DNA of 64,000 bases. It comes from Rostratula benghalensis. Taxonomy: Eukaryota > Chordata > Aves > Charadriiformes > Rostratulidae. The stretch spans positions 461,742 to 525,741 of the forward strand of contig VXAI01000305.1 of NCBI GenBank assembly GCA_013399305.1, written 5' to 3'. The stretch's first letter is position 1; each line of letters opens with the position of its first letter. Below are positions 37,238-50,483 of the stretch, one piece after another. The translations under genes and the position numbers were made by a program. Under the pieces are notes generated by a model. The model was not told the DNA's origin. It saw only the letters and a list, made by a program, of their open reading frames with translations, and did not search any database.

Positions 37238-38479
37238 GATATTATTTATTATATTATGCAGGTCAAGGCTGTACTCACTCCCCGGGGTGGTTTCAGTTCA
37301 GAACAAAAGCTTATGTTGCATCCAGACCAAGGCACTCTCCACAGTGTCACGACGTGTCAATTCTTAAAAAATAAAAAATAAAAAAATTCCCTCTATTATT
37401 TGCAACAGTTAAAAATAAGTCTTCCTTCTTAAAAACAAGCTCATGGAAGAGCTGTATTCAACAAGTGCACAAATGGCATGGACCAGGCAGTCTCACATCT
37501 GCAACATCGTGCATGGTTTGCTACAGGGCACTGTTATTATTTAATAATAAACATCTTCATCATCATCATCAATATTTTAAACTGTTTCCATTAAATTACC
37601 AAAGCCCAATGAGTTTTATGACATTTTGGTAAAGTTGGTTATGTGGGATGTTTAGGCAGGGTTTGGAGTTTTCTCTTGGACATTTCAAACTGCACTGCTC
37701 TTATTGGCATATTTGATGTTTAGACATTTTTTTTACAGCCTTCTGCAAACCAGTGAGTCTAAATAATTTAATTTGTGCTGGAATTTTATTTCCAGTGAAA
37801 CCAACCCATGTGCACTCCATCTGATTTTTAAAAAGAAACCCAAACTTTTAACAAAAATAAAGCACCAGACTTAGAAGGTGAAAAAAAATGCTGGCCATTT
37901 TCCTACTTTGAGGTCTTGTCTGCCTCATGCAAACCCCTTTTTTTCCCTCAATACTTTTCCCTTCCCCACCAAAGAAAGACTTGAACTTTTTTTTTTTTCC
38001 CTCCCTTTGGATTCTTAAGTGCTCAGTGTTTATTTCCTGGAAAACCATCCTGAGAAATGGACCACCTTAGATTCCCACTTACCTCTCACGTTTCACAGTA
38101 ACTCCTGAGAAGAGGCTCAGTGGCTTGGGAACCAGAACAGAGCAGAGCCTTTGAGCCTGCTCAAACCCCAGATTATTACAGAATCAGTCACTGACCACTA
38201 CATAAGCAAAAGACAGACATTTTAATTTATTTTTTTTTTATCACAAACCAGCCCCCTCACGTCAGGAATCCCTCTGCTAACCACCACGTCTGGAACACAG
38301 TCTCTGATTTTAGGAAAGCTCTGGACAAAACGAAGTTGTTTATCTTCCAGACACTGGACAACCCAAACCACTAGAATGAAGTAGTACCGTGGTTTCACGT
38401 TGCATGGTTGTAATTAGAGTGCAGATTGACAGTTACTTCATTATCATCCTTCAAATCCTGCCTTAAGCTGTCTTTTGCC

Positions 38480-38504
38480 AAAAAAAAAAAAAAAAAAAAA
38501 AAAA
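38480..38504 (+). repeat. Poly(A) tract, 25 A
   Basis: An unbroken run followed by TATAAAAAG. No element body is recognised. Confidence 0.95.
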
Positions 38505-41500
38505 TATAAAAAGTGGCAATGCTATTGTGACTGCCTCTGAAGCTAAATAAATATCTTCTCAGTCCTGCTCAGTCTGTGTCCATCTATTGCCTCATCCTTA
38601 GAAGCTTTTTATTCTATATTTGTAAAGTGCTTATTAAAATGGGATCACAACCCATGACTGGCTGTGCTGAGCATCACAACCAGATGAAGACAAGTCAGCA
38701 TCAGGCTTCCCAGGCTCAAAAGGATTATAATCCAAATGCATCTTTTTAGTTTCTCTTGAGAGGTAACCCAACAGATCTTATAAAATAAGGGGGTTTACAT
38801 TCCCAGGGAAGAAAAAGAGTGCATGACCCACCGTACTGTTTTTTGATGCATTCAGCAAACCACATTTCTTGCCTCACATGTGTGATAAAACATCATCATC
38901 CATGCCAGGGCTGTCCACATTAATAGATTCTGCCATACATAGGTTCCTCGCCATTCCCATGATGAAAAGAGGTAGTCAAAGTACCCCAGGTGGCCATCAC
39001 CTGGGACAAGACAAGAGCAGAGTCAGTGGAACAAGACCTACATCCTCAGTGGTCCCCAAAAAACCTCCAGAGAGACCACCACCATTTTGCCCTGGCAGCA
39101 GCATTTTACCCACGTTGGGAGAAGGAAGAAGACCCTGAGCCCAGGTTTTGTCCATACAATTAGCAAAATTTGAGGAGAACTTGCTGAAGCAAAGGATTTA
39201 GCACCCAAGCAATTCTAAAGAGGCTCAAGGGATGAGCTTCTATTATTTCTGTTAGCAGGAAAAAGCTTATCAGTAACCCTATTAGGCGTAGGAAAGCCTA
39301 CCTTACACTTCTAGGAGTCAGCCCGAGTTTGTCCTTCACACTCCCTGGAGGGAAAAGACAAGGCTGTGGACCTGGTGCTACTGAGACATTATTATCAGCC
39401 CTTCCCAGTGGAGAGCACTGTTAGCAAGGGCTGCGGTGATGGGAACGCTCTGCTTTATTATATTGTGTTTCCCTAACAAACATACAGCTCTCAGAAATTA
39501 GTTTTCCTCAGCCTCCACAGCTTTCTTCCCCCTCAGAGGTGGGGATTTGTCACTAGCCACAGGAGGAGATATCGTGGTTGGTGGAACACCACGCTCCTGA
39601 GGTCCAAACCAGTATAATCCAGTGAAAACCAACCCAGCATCTGGGAAGGGTCTTTCTTTCTCTTCCAGTGCTGGCTTTTTGTTCCATTCGATTCCTTTTT
39701 GGAAACCACAGTCTCTTGTATATTTTTAAGTCCCAAGGAAAACCAATCCAGCTTGTTCCTGAAATAACTCCAGCTCTGTTATGGCCAAGGCCAGAAGTCA
39801 GGGATTTGTTTTTCTTTCTCTCCTGGTTTGGTGTCTAGTGCTTTTTCTGTGACATGGAGGTGGCAAACATCAAATTAAAATACAATCAGTCTCGACAATA
39901 TATTGACAGTGAAGACAATGCTCTCCTTCATACTCATTTGAAGAGTGTTTGTGCCTGTAACAATATACATCTGTCACCTCACTGCACACAAAACCACATG
40001 CACTGCCTTTTAAAATGCACAGGGAAGGGAATAAAACACTGGTGATCAGGTTTAGTTTCCTCCATATCTGAAAACTAACATTGGGAACAGAAATAACTGT
40101 GTGTATTCAGATGCAGATGTATACAATTAAGGACCAAAAGAATATTCTAATGAAAAAGGTCTCGTGGTCAAAGATTTGGAAAACACTGGAGATCACTCAT
40201 AACAGATGTCTTGGAAACTGTATCTACACCTGAAAAACTCTGTGAAAATTTACTCCTTTGCTGAAAAGCTCTAAACTTTGCCTCCCATCCTTGTGTGAAT
40301 GACTTGAAATTTGGTGGAAAGGCAGCAGTGACATTGGGCAGGAATGACATGCCCAGGAAAAGCTGTCCAAATCTTGCTGAGGTTCTGAAGAATCAAAGGA
40401 GACAAATGCAAATACTTCTTAGTGGTTGCCAATAAAACTATCCCAAAAATGTGTTTCACTGAGAATGTTCCATCTTGGATCGATGGGGCTTGGTCAGGAT
40501 TTTGCATGCAATTGCTCTTACCTCTTGCTGGACACCACCATGGGGACAAAAAGAATCCTGAACCCTGCTGTATTATACCAAAATCTCAGTTTTCCAGCAA
40601 GTGAAAGAAACTCCTATGGGACTATATCATGGTAAGAGCACGGTTTCAAGTAGCCAACCCCCAAATTACAACAGATATTACCCCCACAATGCATTCTTCC
40701 AGCTGAAATCATAGTTGGCTCAAGACTCACAGCAAAATCTTCCTTATTTACAAAAAAACCTTCTTGAAGTAAGACTATCGTTCTGCACTCCTTGAAACAT
40801 AAAGCATGGCTCCAAGGGAGGTTTTGTCAATGGAAGAAAAGAATTTAAAATGTTATGTTCCTTTGAATCCTTCAAAAATTGACTTTAACGTGGAAAACCT
40901 GGGAAGATAACTTGCAAAAATTATTTGTTTGTTTGTTTTTTTAATTTAAATACTCATTTTCTAATGGGAAAGTGCTGTTGTCTTTTTTCTTGTCTTTTTT
41001 TATTTTTTATTCTAGCTAAATTAAAGTTTGCACTGTGCAAACAGTAAAGATATATATTTGCTTTACTTCTGGGAATAACAGGTGAAATTTTATTTCTCAA
41101 AAACAGCAGCTGAGGTGAGAAATGGCGTAACCTAAGAACTGAGCTGCAGCTGAGCACCAGAAATCTGCCTTGTTCAGGGAAGGCTGCAATGGGATTGAGA
41201 GCAATTGCATTGGAAAGAGGTTTTCTCAAACGTTCTTAGTGAGAACAGGAACTTGGTAAGATTATTCATTTCATTTCAATTTATTATTAAAAATTTTCTT
41301 TAATTTTTCAAGATGTTTATGGGAATTTCAACTCATCCAGGAGAGATGGGTTATTATTAATAAGAGGATGAAGGGGAACATATGCCAAGATACTTCACAT
41401 AAGCTGCTCCCCAGCTATTTTTCCAAGTAATGATGAGTCATTTATTTCATATTAAAGGCAGAGGAGAAGTAGGCACAAGGTGCTGTAGAGCAGATGTCAT

Positions 41501-42680
41501 GCACTGAGATCCCATATTGTCATACCCCAGGGTAATGGACCCACCTTCCCAAAACTCCCATACACGTGCTGCCTCTTGAGCTGTGTAGATTTCTGCAGTT
41601 TAGGAAAAAAAACCCAGAAGAGCAATAATTGACCAGAAACAGATTTGTGTCTCTTCCTCTTCCTTCACTATTGTAACACGCATGAATCTGTTTGCTGTCC
41701 TTGCCCTGGGCACCCACATTTCCTTAAACTGGTTCCCCCGGATGACACACAGTGCTCCAAACAGCCACGCTAAAGAATAAGCATTCCCCTTCCCAACGGA
41801 TGAAAACATCTACAGAGGAAGTTAATAATTAAACCAGACTAATAGAAGCTCGCTCTATTAAATCAGAAGTGCCCCCATCCTTGGATTTCTTAAGACCCTG
41901 CTAAATACAGCTGGGCGGTATTTATTAGCTGATGAGAGATTGGCCACTAACTTCAGATGGTTTCCAAAGTGAAATCCATTGTCCAAATTATTTAGTTAGC
42001 CAAACAGTACCTATTAATATTTATGAGTGACAAGAAAGTAATGCAGACTTATTTTTAAATATATTAGAGACTCACTAATCTAGAGCTGTTACATAAGGCA
42101 GAAATAACCTGCTTACCCTTCACTTACATCTCCCAAACCACTTGCCCAGAGCAAGTTGTCTGTGCGGAGAGAGAAAGGAAAATAGACAGACCCACAGAAC
42201 AGCTTTGAACTAGAAAAGGATAGGATGTACTTTTGTGTCATCTGTAAGTAATATAATACAAAAGACCAGTTTAAACTGAACAAAAGAGTATAGTCCCTGT
42301 GAGCTCATGGTCAAAAGGAATGGGCCAGTCTGCTGCCTGCAGACCCCAGCCCACAGGCACATCAAGGTTCCATGGGTATCCGTCATAAGCCAAAAAAATA
42401 ACCATGGTGTGTGTCTGGGGTGGAAGCCATCTCAATGACTTCCTGACATCTAAACGTCCTCAAGATGTGTTCACGTTTCCAGGAACGTTGCTGAAATGTA
42501 TACTGTTATCAAAAATTTAGTGGAACAAAATGTTAACAACGCTTTTACATCTAAACCTTCTCAATAGTTGCCGATTATTCTTTCCACACTTGATAAATTT
42601 TTCACCATCTCTTCCAATACATGAGCTGAGGAGCATCAGCTGAGAAGAGAAAAGAGCAGGTTGAAGCAAAATAAAAGAAA

Positions 42681-42745
42681 ATGTTTCTTTGCACAACAGG
42701 TCATTCAGCTCCAGGACTCCCTGCTACAAGATGTTGAGCGTGGTG
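42681..42745 (+). mobile_element. Possible ancient CR1/L3-like 3' relic
   Basis: TTTCTTTGCACAACAGGTCA and the following GGACTCCCTGCTACAAGATG resemble the block '...cacaaca...ggaactca(t/c)tgc(c/t)acaagatgtt' near the 3' end of old amniote CR1 elements. The similarity covers only about 65 bp and neither edge is clear. Confidence 0.4.
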
Positions 42746-45700
42746 AATCACATGTCAGCTCTGCCATGCTGGGCCTGGCCAAGGGTCTGTATGGTGCAGT
42801 ACCACATTTCTATCAGGGTCTCCAGCCTAAAAAAGGAGCCAGACACAATATGGCTGTTCAGACCTTCTTATGCAACCTCTGAGTCAACATACGTGGAGCC
42901 TTTCATTGAAAATATCTCCAAAGGAGACTTTAGTATGTCTCCAATATACCCCAGGTCACCACAAATCAGCCAAATATTTGATGTACCCAAAATTAAATCC
43001 AGAAACTTCTAATAAGTCATTTCCACCTTCAATAAATTAAAAGTAAGATGCATACAAAAAGTGGAAAGAGCTTGGAGCCACTGGTGCAAAAGCCCTCTAC
43101 AATGGCAAAAAACCTGATCACAGAAATGATCAGGGCACACTACAGACTAAGTTATACCTCCAGATGCTAAAGGGGTGAAAAATCCTATTAAGATCCTTGC
43201 CAATGTGCAGAAGTGGAGGCCAGGAAGTGAGATGGCCTGTTGACTTCAGGCAAAGAGAAGGTGGAGATGCACCACTCAAGCAGAAAAGCCAACAGGATTT
43301 TCTGCACAGTCTTAGAGGGTTCAGGAATCCTGGATGGCAGCCAGTCCTTGGGTATTCTCGAGAAACACAAAATTGAAAAAACAAAACAAAACAAAAAAAA
43401 AATCAACAAAGAGAGAACATATCAACACATCTGCGTCTTCTTAGAGAACAGCTCTTCCTTGACCTGCCTAATAAGACCTGAAACTGCTACTTGGCTCCTC
43501 AGCTCTATTAAAGTTTGCCCTGTTGAAACAGCTATTGCTTGACCACCAGCGATAAACGGTCACAAACATCATGACCACAGGCATGTCAGATTTCTAAAAC
43601 CAAGGACAAACCCTCTCTCACCCTGGATTACATACTCAAAATTTGTTAACATTCTCCAGCAACAGCTAAGACAGCAGATCTTCTAATAATATTTGTCTGA
43701 TTTAAACTCTGCACAACACATGCTCAATCCTTCAGTCCTGTGAGAGGACAGGAGAGGAATTTTCCAGATGCTATGGTTTAGCCCCATTGAACTGAGAGAA
43801 AATCACCTCTTTCAGGAGAGTGTCTTCACCTTGGAGTGAAGGCAAGGATACTGGGCTGGTGTCCCTGCATCTTTTGATGCTGGGAAAATGCTGTGTGGGC
43901 CATCCATCCCAATTTCAAACTCATCCCTACAGCCCTCTCTGAAGTGCAGCCCATGGACTCCCCCTCCCCAGGACAGGGGTGCAGGCAGCATTTCCTCTGA
44001 CAGAGAGATTTCTAATATCAAGGGACTGTCTAGACCGTGTTTATAAATGTGCTTTCCTGTACTCACACCCATTTTCGTTACATTTCAGGCTCATCAGACC
44101 TAGAATTAAAGCTTACTTCCACAGGAATGCTTGGTCATTGTGCATTTAACTAAGCAGCAATGGTACCTTTGGGTAGATTTACAAGCAAACACATGAAGCA
44201 CTTCTGTAGTTGAAGGCAATAATGAAATCAGAGGTGCTGGGAAGAAGCATAAGCACAACAAAATCATCAGGGGGGCGGAAAGGAGACATTTTTAGAGTCT
44301 CGCCCTAGCAGCAGTAAAATGCCCACAAAGGTAATAAAAGTTTAGCAGCCTGCTGTTTCCCAGCTCACATGTGCCAACACCATGGAAGGTCATTGTCTGC
44401 AGGTAAAGCTTTAAGTGCCCGTTCCTCCCAGCTGTGGCAAGGCAGAGCCCCAGAAACTGGGATCCCCTAAAGTAACCCCACCTGCGTCGCACACAGGGGT
44501 CTGCTTCCAACCAGCTTCACAAAGAGAGAGAGGAACGTGTTTCTGAGCGAGTGGAACATACAAAAAGTGCTACAGCAGCTGAATTTGTGCAGGTAAAACA
44601 GCAACAACCAGGTAAACAGCCATTACTTTTGACATTTGCCTCCATAAAGACCTTCCAAAATAGCCACTTGCTCTGCTCTCACTAAAAGCAGCAAACAAGT
44701 TCTGTGTGCTGATGGTATCTGCCCATAAAAGATATTTGTTCAGTTCATGTCCCAGGTAAATTGCACAACATCCCTCATTGTGTTCTGGTAAATAAGCCGA
44801 CATGGTGGTGACATTTCCAGTTTGCAACACCGCAGTCATGATCGTTTAGTAGGACGTTATGGGTTATTTTACTTTGCAGTACAATGCTGCCAGCGCTGAT
44901 TTTATAACACACTTACTTCAGGTATTCACTTCTCGTTTAGAGAAGGGGAGAAATGGACCAAATTTGGCTTGAAATCTGCATTGGCTCCTTGATTGGGAAA
45001 AAAAAAAACCAAACAAAAAAACTCTGAGAGAGACTGCATTTCCATTTGCGACATTGTATAAACACAGGTCTCAACCCAGAGCTGACATCCTCACAGCTAT
45101 CCCTAAAACACTGACGATGTCCCCTGGAGCCAGGTGTTCATCCCAGGGTGACAATCCCAGTGACGCATCCATACAATACCTTGTCGTGTCCAATATTGTT
45201 TCTTTTCATCCTGAAAAAACACTCAGACTTGCAGCAGCAAGCTCCCCAGAACACCAGCCCAGCCAGAGGTTTCAATTTAAACCTCGGTGCCCAAAACAGT
45301 GCCAACTTCACCAAATGCCTCCTGACACCTCCTTTCACTTAAAAACAGAAAAGAAATGATTAATGGGATAATTGCAATAAATAGTCCCCCAATATCAGAA
45401 ATCCCTCCAGGGCAGTGAGTCTATGTCCTAACCCATGGTGTGTACACGTGCAACGAGTCTGACTGTGATAAACACCTCCCCAAAAAGGCATCTCTAGAGG
45501 TGACACAGCATTCCTCCCACCGACAGGCAGGGTTCAAATCCTGCATCCTCCTTTGGGACCTGAAAGAGGGGATGGGGGAATGAGGGACAGGGGATGAAAC
45601 ATGCTCCCCTGCCATCACACCATCAGCATTTAAACCCACAGGGACCTTTCCTACACCAACCCCCCTTTTGTTGACTGAATTCACTAAGGGCTGGATTGGA

Positions 45701-46615
45701 ATAATCAGTGGGTAAGTGATTAAGATGATAGATTTCTCTGGTGGCAATGACAGCACGAAGGCATCGCTGTCTGGCTCTGTGACTGCTCAGCAAATCACAG
45801 TAAATGTCCTTAAATCACCAATTTCCTCTTGGGACAGAAGTTACAGATCTCTCTTTCTGCCTATAGTAATTGGAAATCTCTCATAACTCTTTTTGCACAT
45901 TACCTAAGATGCAACGCTTAAAATGCCACTACAACCTTTAGCATAATTTATGTAACAGCACCGTGAAGTTTGATGGACAGATAAGGGATGACTTTGGCAA
46001 AGAAAAGGTAATCGGGACACTCATCATGACATATACTTGATATTTCTTCAACAACTTCAACCTGAAATGAGCTGAAAATCATAAATGTGTCATCCGAGTC
46101 CTCAGCTCACTACTATTTTCTGATGGTATCTGTAAGCGAAAGATGAAGTACGGTTTATTACCACGGGAGTACAATCCTCTAAAATGCCCTGGCTCAACTA
46201 TGAATTATGAATTATTTTCATTCAGGTAAAAGAATTGCATGAACATGTAGAAATCTCAGGGGGGAAAAAATGTTTCCAGAACAAATAATGTTTTGCAACT
46301 CTTTTTTTTTTAATTCAAATAGTGTCTAAACTAGATTTTTAGACAATAAGCAGCAGTTATAAACTGCTGTTCCTACAGCAGAGTTAATATTAGAGTATAA
46401 AGATTATTTTACTGCTTGATGCCCTTCCACATTTCTTCAGTGTATTCAACGTTAAACATGAACTAAAATAGACAGGGAAGCAACTTACCAGAAAAATGGT
46501 GCCGGCTGAAAGTGGAAGAGAAGTATTATTTTTAATCATGCCAAATCCTGCCTACAGCTCTGGGGTTTACCTGAGTTCAAGCTAAAATGAGGCTCGCAAA
46601 CTGTTGCAGAGGAAT

Positions 46616-46661
46616 AAAAAAAAAAAAAAAAAAAAAATATGGAAAAAAAAAGAAAAAAAAA
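46616..46661 (+). repeat. A-rich tract
   Basis: An A run of about 22, then TATGG, then two more A runs. It explains the phenylalanine-rich minus-strand frame at 46577-47005. Confidence 0.95.
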
Positions 46662-47204
46662 TCCTTCCATGTAGGCTTTTTTAACATTTCCACAGGGACC
46701 AGCTCCTCAGGTGTTAATTCAGGGGCTGGGAAGGGGCCAGAGCAATAATACCTTACAAAAGAAATTGCGGGAAGGGTGTAAATGGGCACCAGAGATGGGA
46801 GAGATGAGAAGGCAGAGGCAGGAACCTCAGATAAGAAGGAGATGTCCATGAGGAATAGGAATGTTTTGGGCAACCAGGAGCTGGGGAGGATGGGGATGCA
46901 CTCAGAAGTCTCTGGCTGGGCTGGATTGATGATGAGGATGCTCTGGGCTCTTAACGTCAGACTAAGATTAAATGAGACTTTATTAAGAATTGCTTGTTGC
47001 TGCACAGAAAACCACAGCCCTACAAAGCCATGGTTTCCTTCAAACGTACATCAAGAGGTGACATTAACGTTTCACGTGGCTCAAATCAGTGCTGTTGTTC
47101 GCCTTGTTTATTTTCACACCGCTCAGGAAAAGCAAGATAGCATGGTGTCCAGAACTGAGGCCAGGGGCAACCACTGAAGAAGTAACTCCTTAAACATCTT
47201 TGTA

Positions 47205-47375
47205 TTTTGAGGGTGGTGAGACACCCAGAGAAGCTGTGGCTGCCCCATCCCTGGAGGGGTTCAAGGCCAGGCTGGATGGGGTTGAGAGCAACCTGGTCTG
47301 GTGGGAGGTTACCCCCAGGTAGGAACTGGATGATCTTGAAAGTCCCTTCCAACTCTAACCATTCTATGTGTGTGT
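47205..47375 (+). mobile_element. CR1 LINE, 3' end, plus strand, internally deleted
   Basis: GGGTGGTGAGACACCCAGAG joins 'ggtggtgag' directly to 'cccagagaagctg', so the 'cactggaacaggttg' segment is missing. It continues with 'tccctggaggggttcaaggc' and ends TAACCATTCTATGTGTGTGT, where the normal ATTCTATG tail has become a short TG run. Confidence 0.93.
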
Positions 47376-48632
47376 CTTTGCTGGGGAGTGCAGGGGGTTC
47401 CTCTTATTTCCCAGCAGATAACTGGGGTCCGTGGGGCCAGAAGGCAACTTGGATTTGCATGGGAAAGCCCTCAGTGGGGATTAAAGGTGTGTGGTTGATG
47501 TGTGTGGGAATAAATGCACACTTCATCTTGCTGTTGTCATCCCAGGAAAGGAGAGAGAGGGGAGTTCTCCAATGGATGTATTCTTTGTTCACATCGGAGA
47601 CAAAGTGAATGGGAATTTAATCTACAGGTACTTCTCCCAGAAGTAATCAAAGCAGTAATTGAATTAAGCAGAAAAACAGCAACAACAACCCCCTAAGCCC
47701 AAACGTGTCTTGATCAAAGAGCAAGGGCTGATAAGGCATTAGCTGGGATGGAACTGATTAGGCTGCTGACTGGGAGAAAATTGGTCCTTTTTTTGTTGTT
47801 GTTATATTGACCAGATCCTCTGAGTCTATTAATTCCTTAGGTCTGTGCCTGGGTCACACTGAGAGCACCGCAGGACCTGTCCTTTGAGAAATAACCTCAG
47901 TAAAGCCCCAGACGTAACACACGCAGAGATAAATGAAACGGGAAACAGAGCCACACAAGTGAGCTGTGTTTCTTTCTTCTATCAAAAGTGAGGTGAAGAT
48001 CATTAACCAGTTCTCAGAACAAGACTTGTGTAGAAAGCCCTTAGGGGGTGGGCAGGAGAAGAGATGTTCTTTCTTGGCTCACTCTTCTCACACCTCAGAG
48101 ACAGGACAGCGATTCCAGCCACTTAAAGACTTGTCCCAGCTCGTTTGCTCTGCTCTTCACTTGGGAATGACTTTGTTTTGATCCTTTGCTTTCCTTTCTT
48201 GATATCTCCTAACTACCACACAACCCCACATAGGTATTTTTTAACAGAAACATGCAGGTGACATCCTGAAGACTGCCACCAGACTGAAGCAATCGTCACC
48301 CCGCTGCTGCCCATCCACGGTTCTTTAAGTAGCCCCGAGGAGTTTTGCAAAACAAAATCCAAACTACACAAACACCGTCTCACTTTTTCTTCCTGTTTAT
48401 ATGAAAGTGTACATTTGTGCAGATAAACTTAGACCAGCTGATTATTGTGGGACCGGCCTCCAGCCAGAGGGAGAGAACACCTGGAGGATAATAATTTTAG
48501 CCTCAGTTGCTTTCCCTGGGAATGGGAATGCACTCTTCCAAAAGGCAGAGGACAGAAACGAGCTCTCTTTTGCAGGCATCAGCTTTCTGAGCAGTGTATG
48601 CAGCAAGAAGTTCTGCAAGACCATGGAGGAAT
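47376..48632. other. Unique sequence, no gene seen
   Basis: GC-balanced unique sequence with no recognised repeat or exon. Confidence 0.6.
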
Positions 48633-48825
48633 GACAACCTGAGCAGAAGCGAAGAGCAGATTTAGATTGGATATTAGGAATAGGTTCTTTACTCTGAGGG
48701 TGGTGGAACACAGGAACAGGTTGCCCAGGGAGGTGGTTGAGGCCCCTTCCCTGGAGATATTCAAGGGGAGGCTCAACGAGACCCTGAGCAACCTGGTCTG
48801 GTTAGGGTGTCCCTACTGACTGCAA
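48633..48825 (+). mobile_element. CR1 LINE fragment lacking its 3' tail, plus strand
   Basis: Runs from AAGAGCAGATTTAGATTGG-like sequence through 'gaggccccttccctggagat' to GTCCCTACTGACTGCAAG, then stops. The expected continuation ('ggaggtc...tagatgaccc...ttccggcctgg', present in the same-type copy at 61496) is absent. Loss of the 3' end is unusual for CR1, whose copies normally lose the 5' side. Confidence 0.93.
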
Positions 48826-48935
48826 GTTTTCTTTGTTGTCAAAGCAAAGGATTTTCCCTCCCCTGAGTGATGTGAAGGCTCATCCTCAGTGTCACACAAA
48901 CTTTTCTATAAACATATCAAAGTCGCTCACTACCT
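48826..48935. other. Short unique spacer
   Basis: About 110 bp between two CR1 fragments that both lack tails. Nothing is recognised in it. Confidence 0.5.
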
Positions 48936-49330
48936 ATCCCCTCACTACAAGAAGGACATTGAGGTGCTGGAGTGTGTCCAGAGCAGAGCTACCAAGCTGG
49001 TGAGGGGTCTGGAGAACAAGTCCTGTGAGGATTAAGCTGAGGGAACTGGGCATGTTTAGTCTGGAGAAGAGGAGACTGAGGGGAGACCTCCTTGACCTCT
49101 ACAAATACCTGGAAGGAGGTTGTAGAGAGGTGGGTGTTGTACTCTTCTCCAAGTGAATAATGACAGAACCAAAGGAAATGGTCTGAAGTTGCAGGAGGGG
49201 AGGTTCAAATTAGATATAAGGAAGAATGACTTTACTGAAAGAGTGGTCAGGCACTGGAACAGCCTGCCCAGGGAGGTGGTCGAGTCACCATCCCTGGAGG
49301 TATTTAAGACACGTGTAGATGTGGCACTGG
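48936..49330 (+). mobile_element. CR1 LINE fragment lacking its 3' tail, plus strand
   Basis: Begins CCCCTCACTACAAGAAGGAC, passes 'gtctggagaagaggagactg' and 'cctgcccagggaggtggtcg', and ends at ACACGTGTAGATGTGGCACT. The last 90 bp or so and the tail are missing. It is of the 'tatttaagacacgtgtagat' type, which differs from the three 'tatttaaaagatggg' copies. Confidence 0.95.
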
Positions 49331-50309
49331 AGTTCCTCATCACCCGCTGCATCCACCTGGCTAGGCACTTGGTCTCTTTTTTCATTAATATAATTCTCTA
49401 TGGGAACCCATAATCTGGTTTTAAATGCCTTTCATAGCCTTCTGGAATATGTACCCAAGCACTTTATGAAAATTTTAAAAAAAAACCACCACCAAAAACA
49501 ACTAAGAAAAGGGCTGTGTTACAACACAGGAATACTGAAGCTGCTGCGGTGCCTGGTGCCAGCCTTCCTGTGATTCTGAGGTTAAAAGAAAACAAACGAA
49601 AAATAAACACAGCAGAGAGAGCCCAAAGCAAAAAGTAATGAACATACCGAGATAGGGTTTGATATCAAGGAAGCACACTGTAATTGTTCAGCTTAGTTCT
49701 TAATGTGAGGAACTTCTAACACTGAGAAGTGTCTTTGATCTAAACAAGGGAACAAGTGTCTTTGATATGGAGGAAAATAAGTGTGCTGGGAGAGAGACAT
49801 ATCCTGTGCCTGTTGTGTAATTACAAAAATGTAACAAAAAGGGAGCTCTTTGGTGAGCTACAGGCACCTTTGATGGGATTTGAGCAAGGAAGTGACCGGA
49901 CAGACTTTGGGAAGTTGTGGGCCAGGAGCTTCCTGCACTTGTGCAGAGATGTATCGTGGTCCCTGAAGTGCCATCAGCATTTTGGAAAAAAAAAAAAAAA
50001 AAAAAACACACCCAAAAAACCCCCAGGTCTTGGTCTAGGCAGAGATGATTATGCAGAAAACACATTTAGAACTTATTTTGAAGTTGGTCCAAGTTTTATG
50101 TCATACCATTTTTTGACCACATTCCTAGCATTGCTTTGGAATGACAATGGGAAAGGAAACTATCTTTTCTAGTAAAAAAGCTGAACTATTTGAAATTACC
50201 TGCGGAGGAACCACGTGCCTTATTCTTCTGTGACTGCAATGACTGGGAACATCCCATGACTGACTGCCTCAAAGTTTTGTTCAGGGTAAAAACAGCTCTG
50301 ACCTCTTCC
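49331..50309. other. Unique sequence, no gene seen
   Basis: AT-rich in the left half and containing a poly(A) run at 49986-50006. The 138-codon plus frame at 49756-50172 runs through the poly(A) and has no domain. Confidence 0.6.
49986..50006 (+). repeat. Poly(A) tract, 21 A
   Basis: An unbroken A run followed by CACACCC. Confidence 0.95.
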
Positions 50310-50483
50310 TATAGAATCAGAGAATGCATTGGGTTGGAAGGGACCTTTAATGGTCATCTAGCCCAACCCCCCTGCCTGGGCAGGGCCATATTTAACTACA
50401 TCAAGTTGCTCAGAGCCTTGTCAAGCCTGGCCTTGAATGTCATCAGGGATGGGACCTCCACCACCTCTCTGGGCAACCTGTTC
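50310..50483 (-). mobile_element. CR1 LINE, 3' end, minus strand, distinct subtype
   Basis: Begins TATAGAATCAGAGAATGCAT and contains 'gggttggaagggaccttt', then TCATCAGGGATGGGACCTCC and GGGCAACCTGTTCCCGGG. The segment 'catatttaactacatcaagt' is not found in the other minus-strand copies, so this is a separate 3'-end subtype. Confidence 0.93.

Larger units (their letters stand above)
37238..47204. other. 10 kb without a recent CR1, no gene seen
   Basis: The longest stretch free of recognisable recent mobile elements, in strong contrast to the next 17 kb. It is AT-rich unique sequence with poly(A) runs and one possible ancient CR1 piece at 42681. The open frames (for example 46577-47005 minus and 46782-47177 plus) run through poly(A)/poly(T) or overlap on both strands. 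No splice-supported exon was found. Confidence 0.55.

Noticed and set aside
36721..37239. 172-codon plus frame
   Set aside because: It runs antisense through a CR1 copy. The same peptide pattern (for example PPDQVAPSPIQPGLEPLQ) recurs at 55062-55463, which is also antisense CR1.
43240..43400. Possible CR1 ORF2 piece (KANRIFCTVLEG)
   Set aside because: It resembles the CR1 C-terminal motif only over a few residues, and it lies in the wrong order relative to the relic at 42681.
45530..45550. tRNA B-box-like GGTTCAAATCC
   Set aside because: The T-arm does not pair with normal geometry and there is no acceptor stem, D-arm or A-box upstream. Similarity to a tRNA-derived SINE is also too weak.
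46577..47005. 142-codon minus frame with a long phenylalanine run
   Set aside because: The run is a translated poly(A) tract, and a 131-codon plus frame overlaps the rest.
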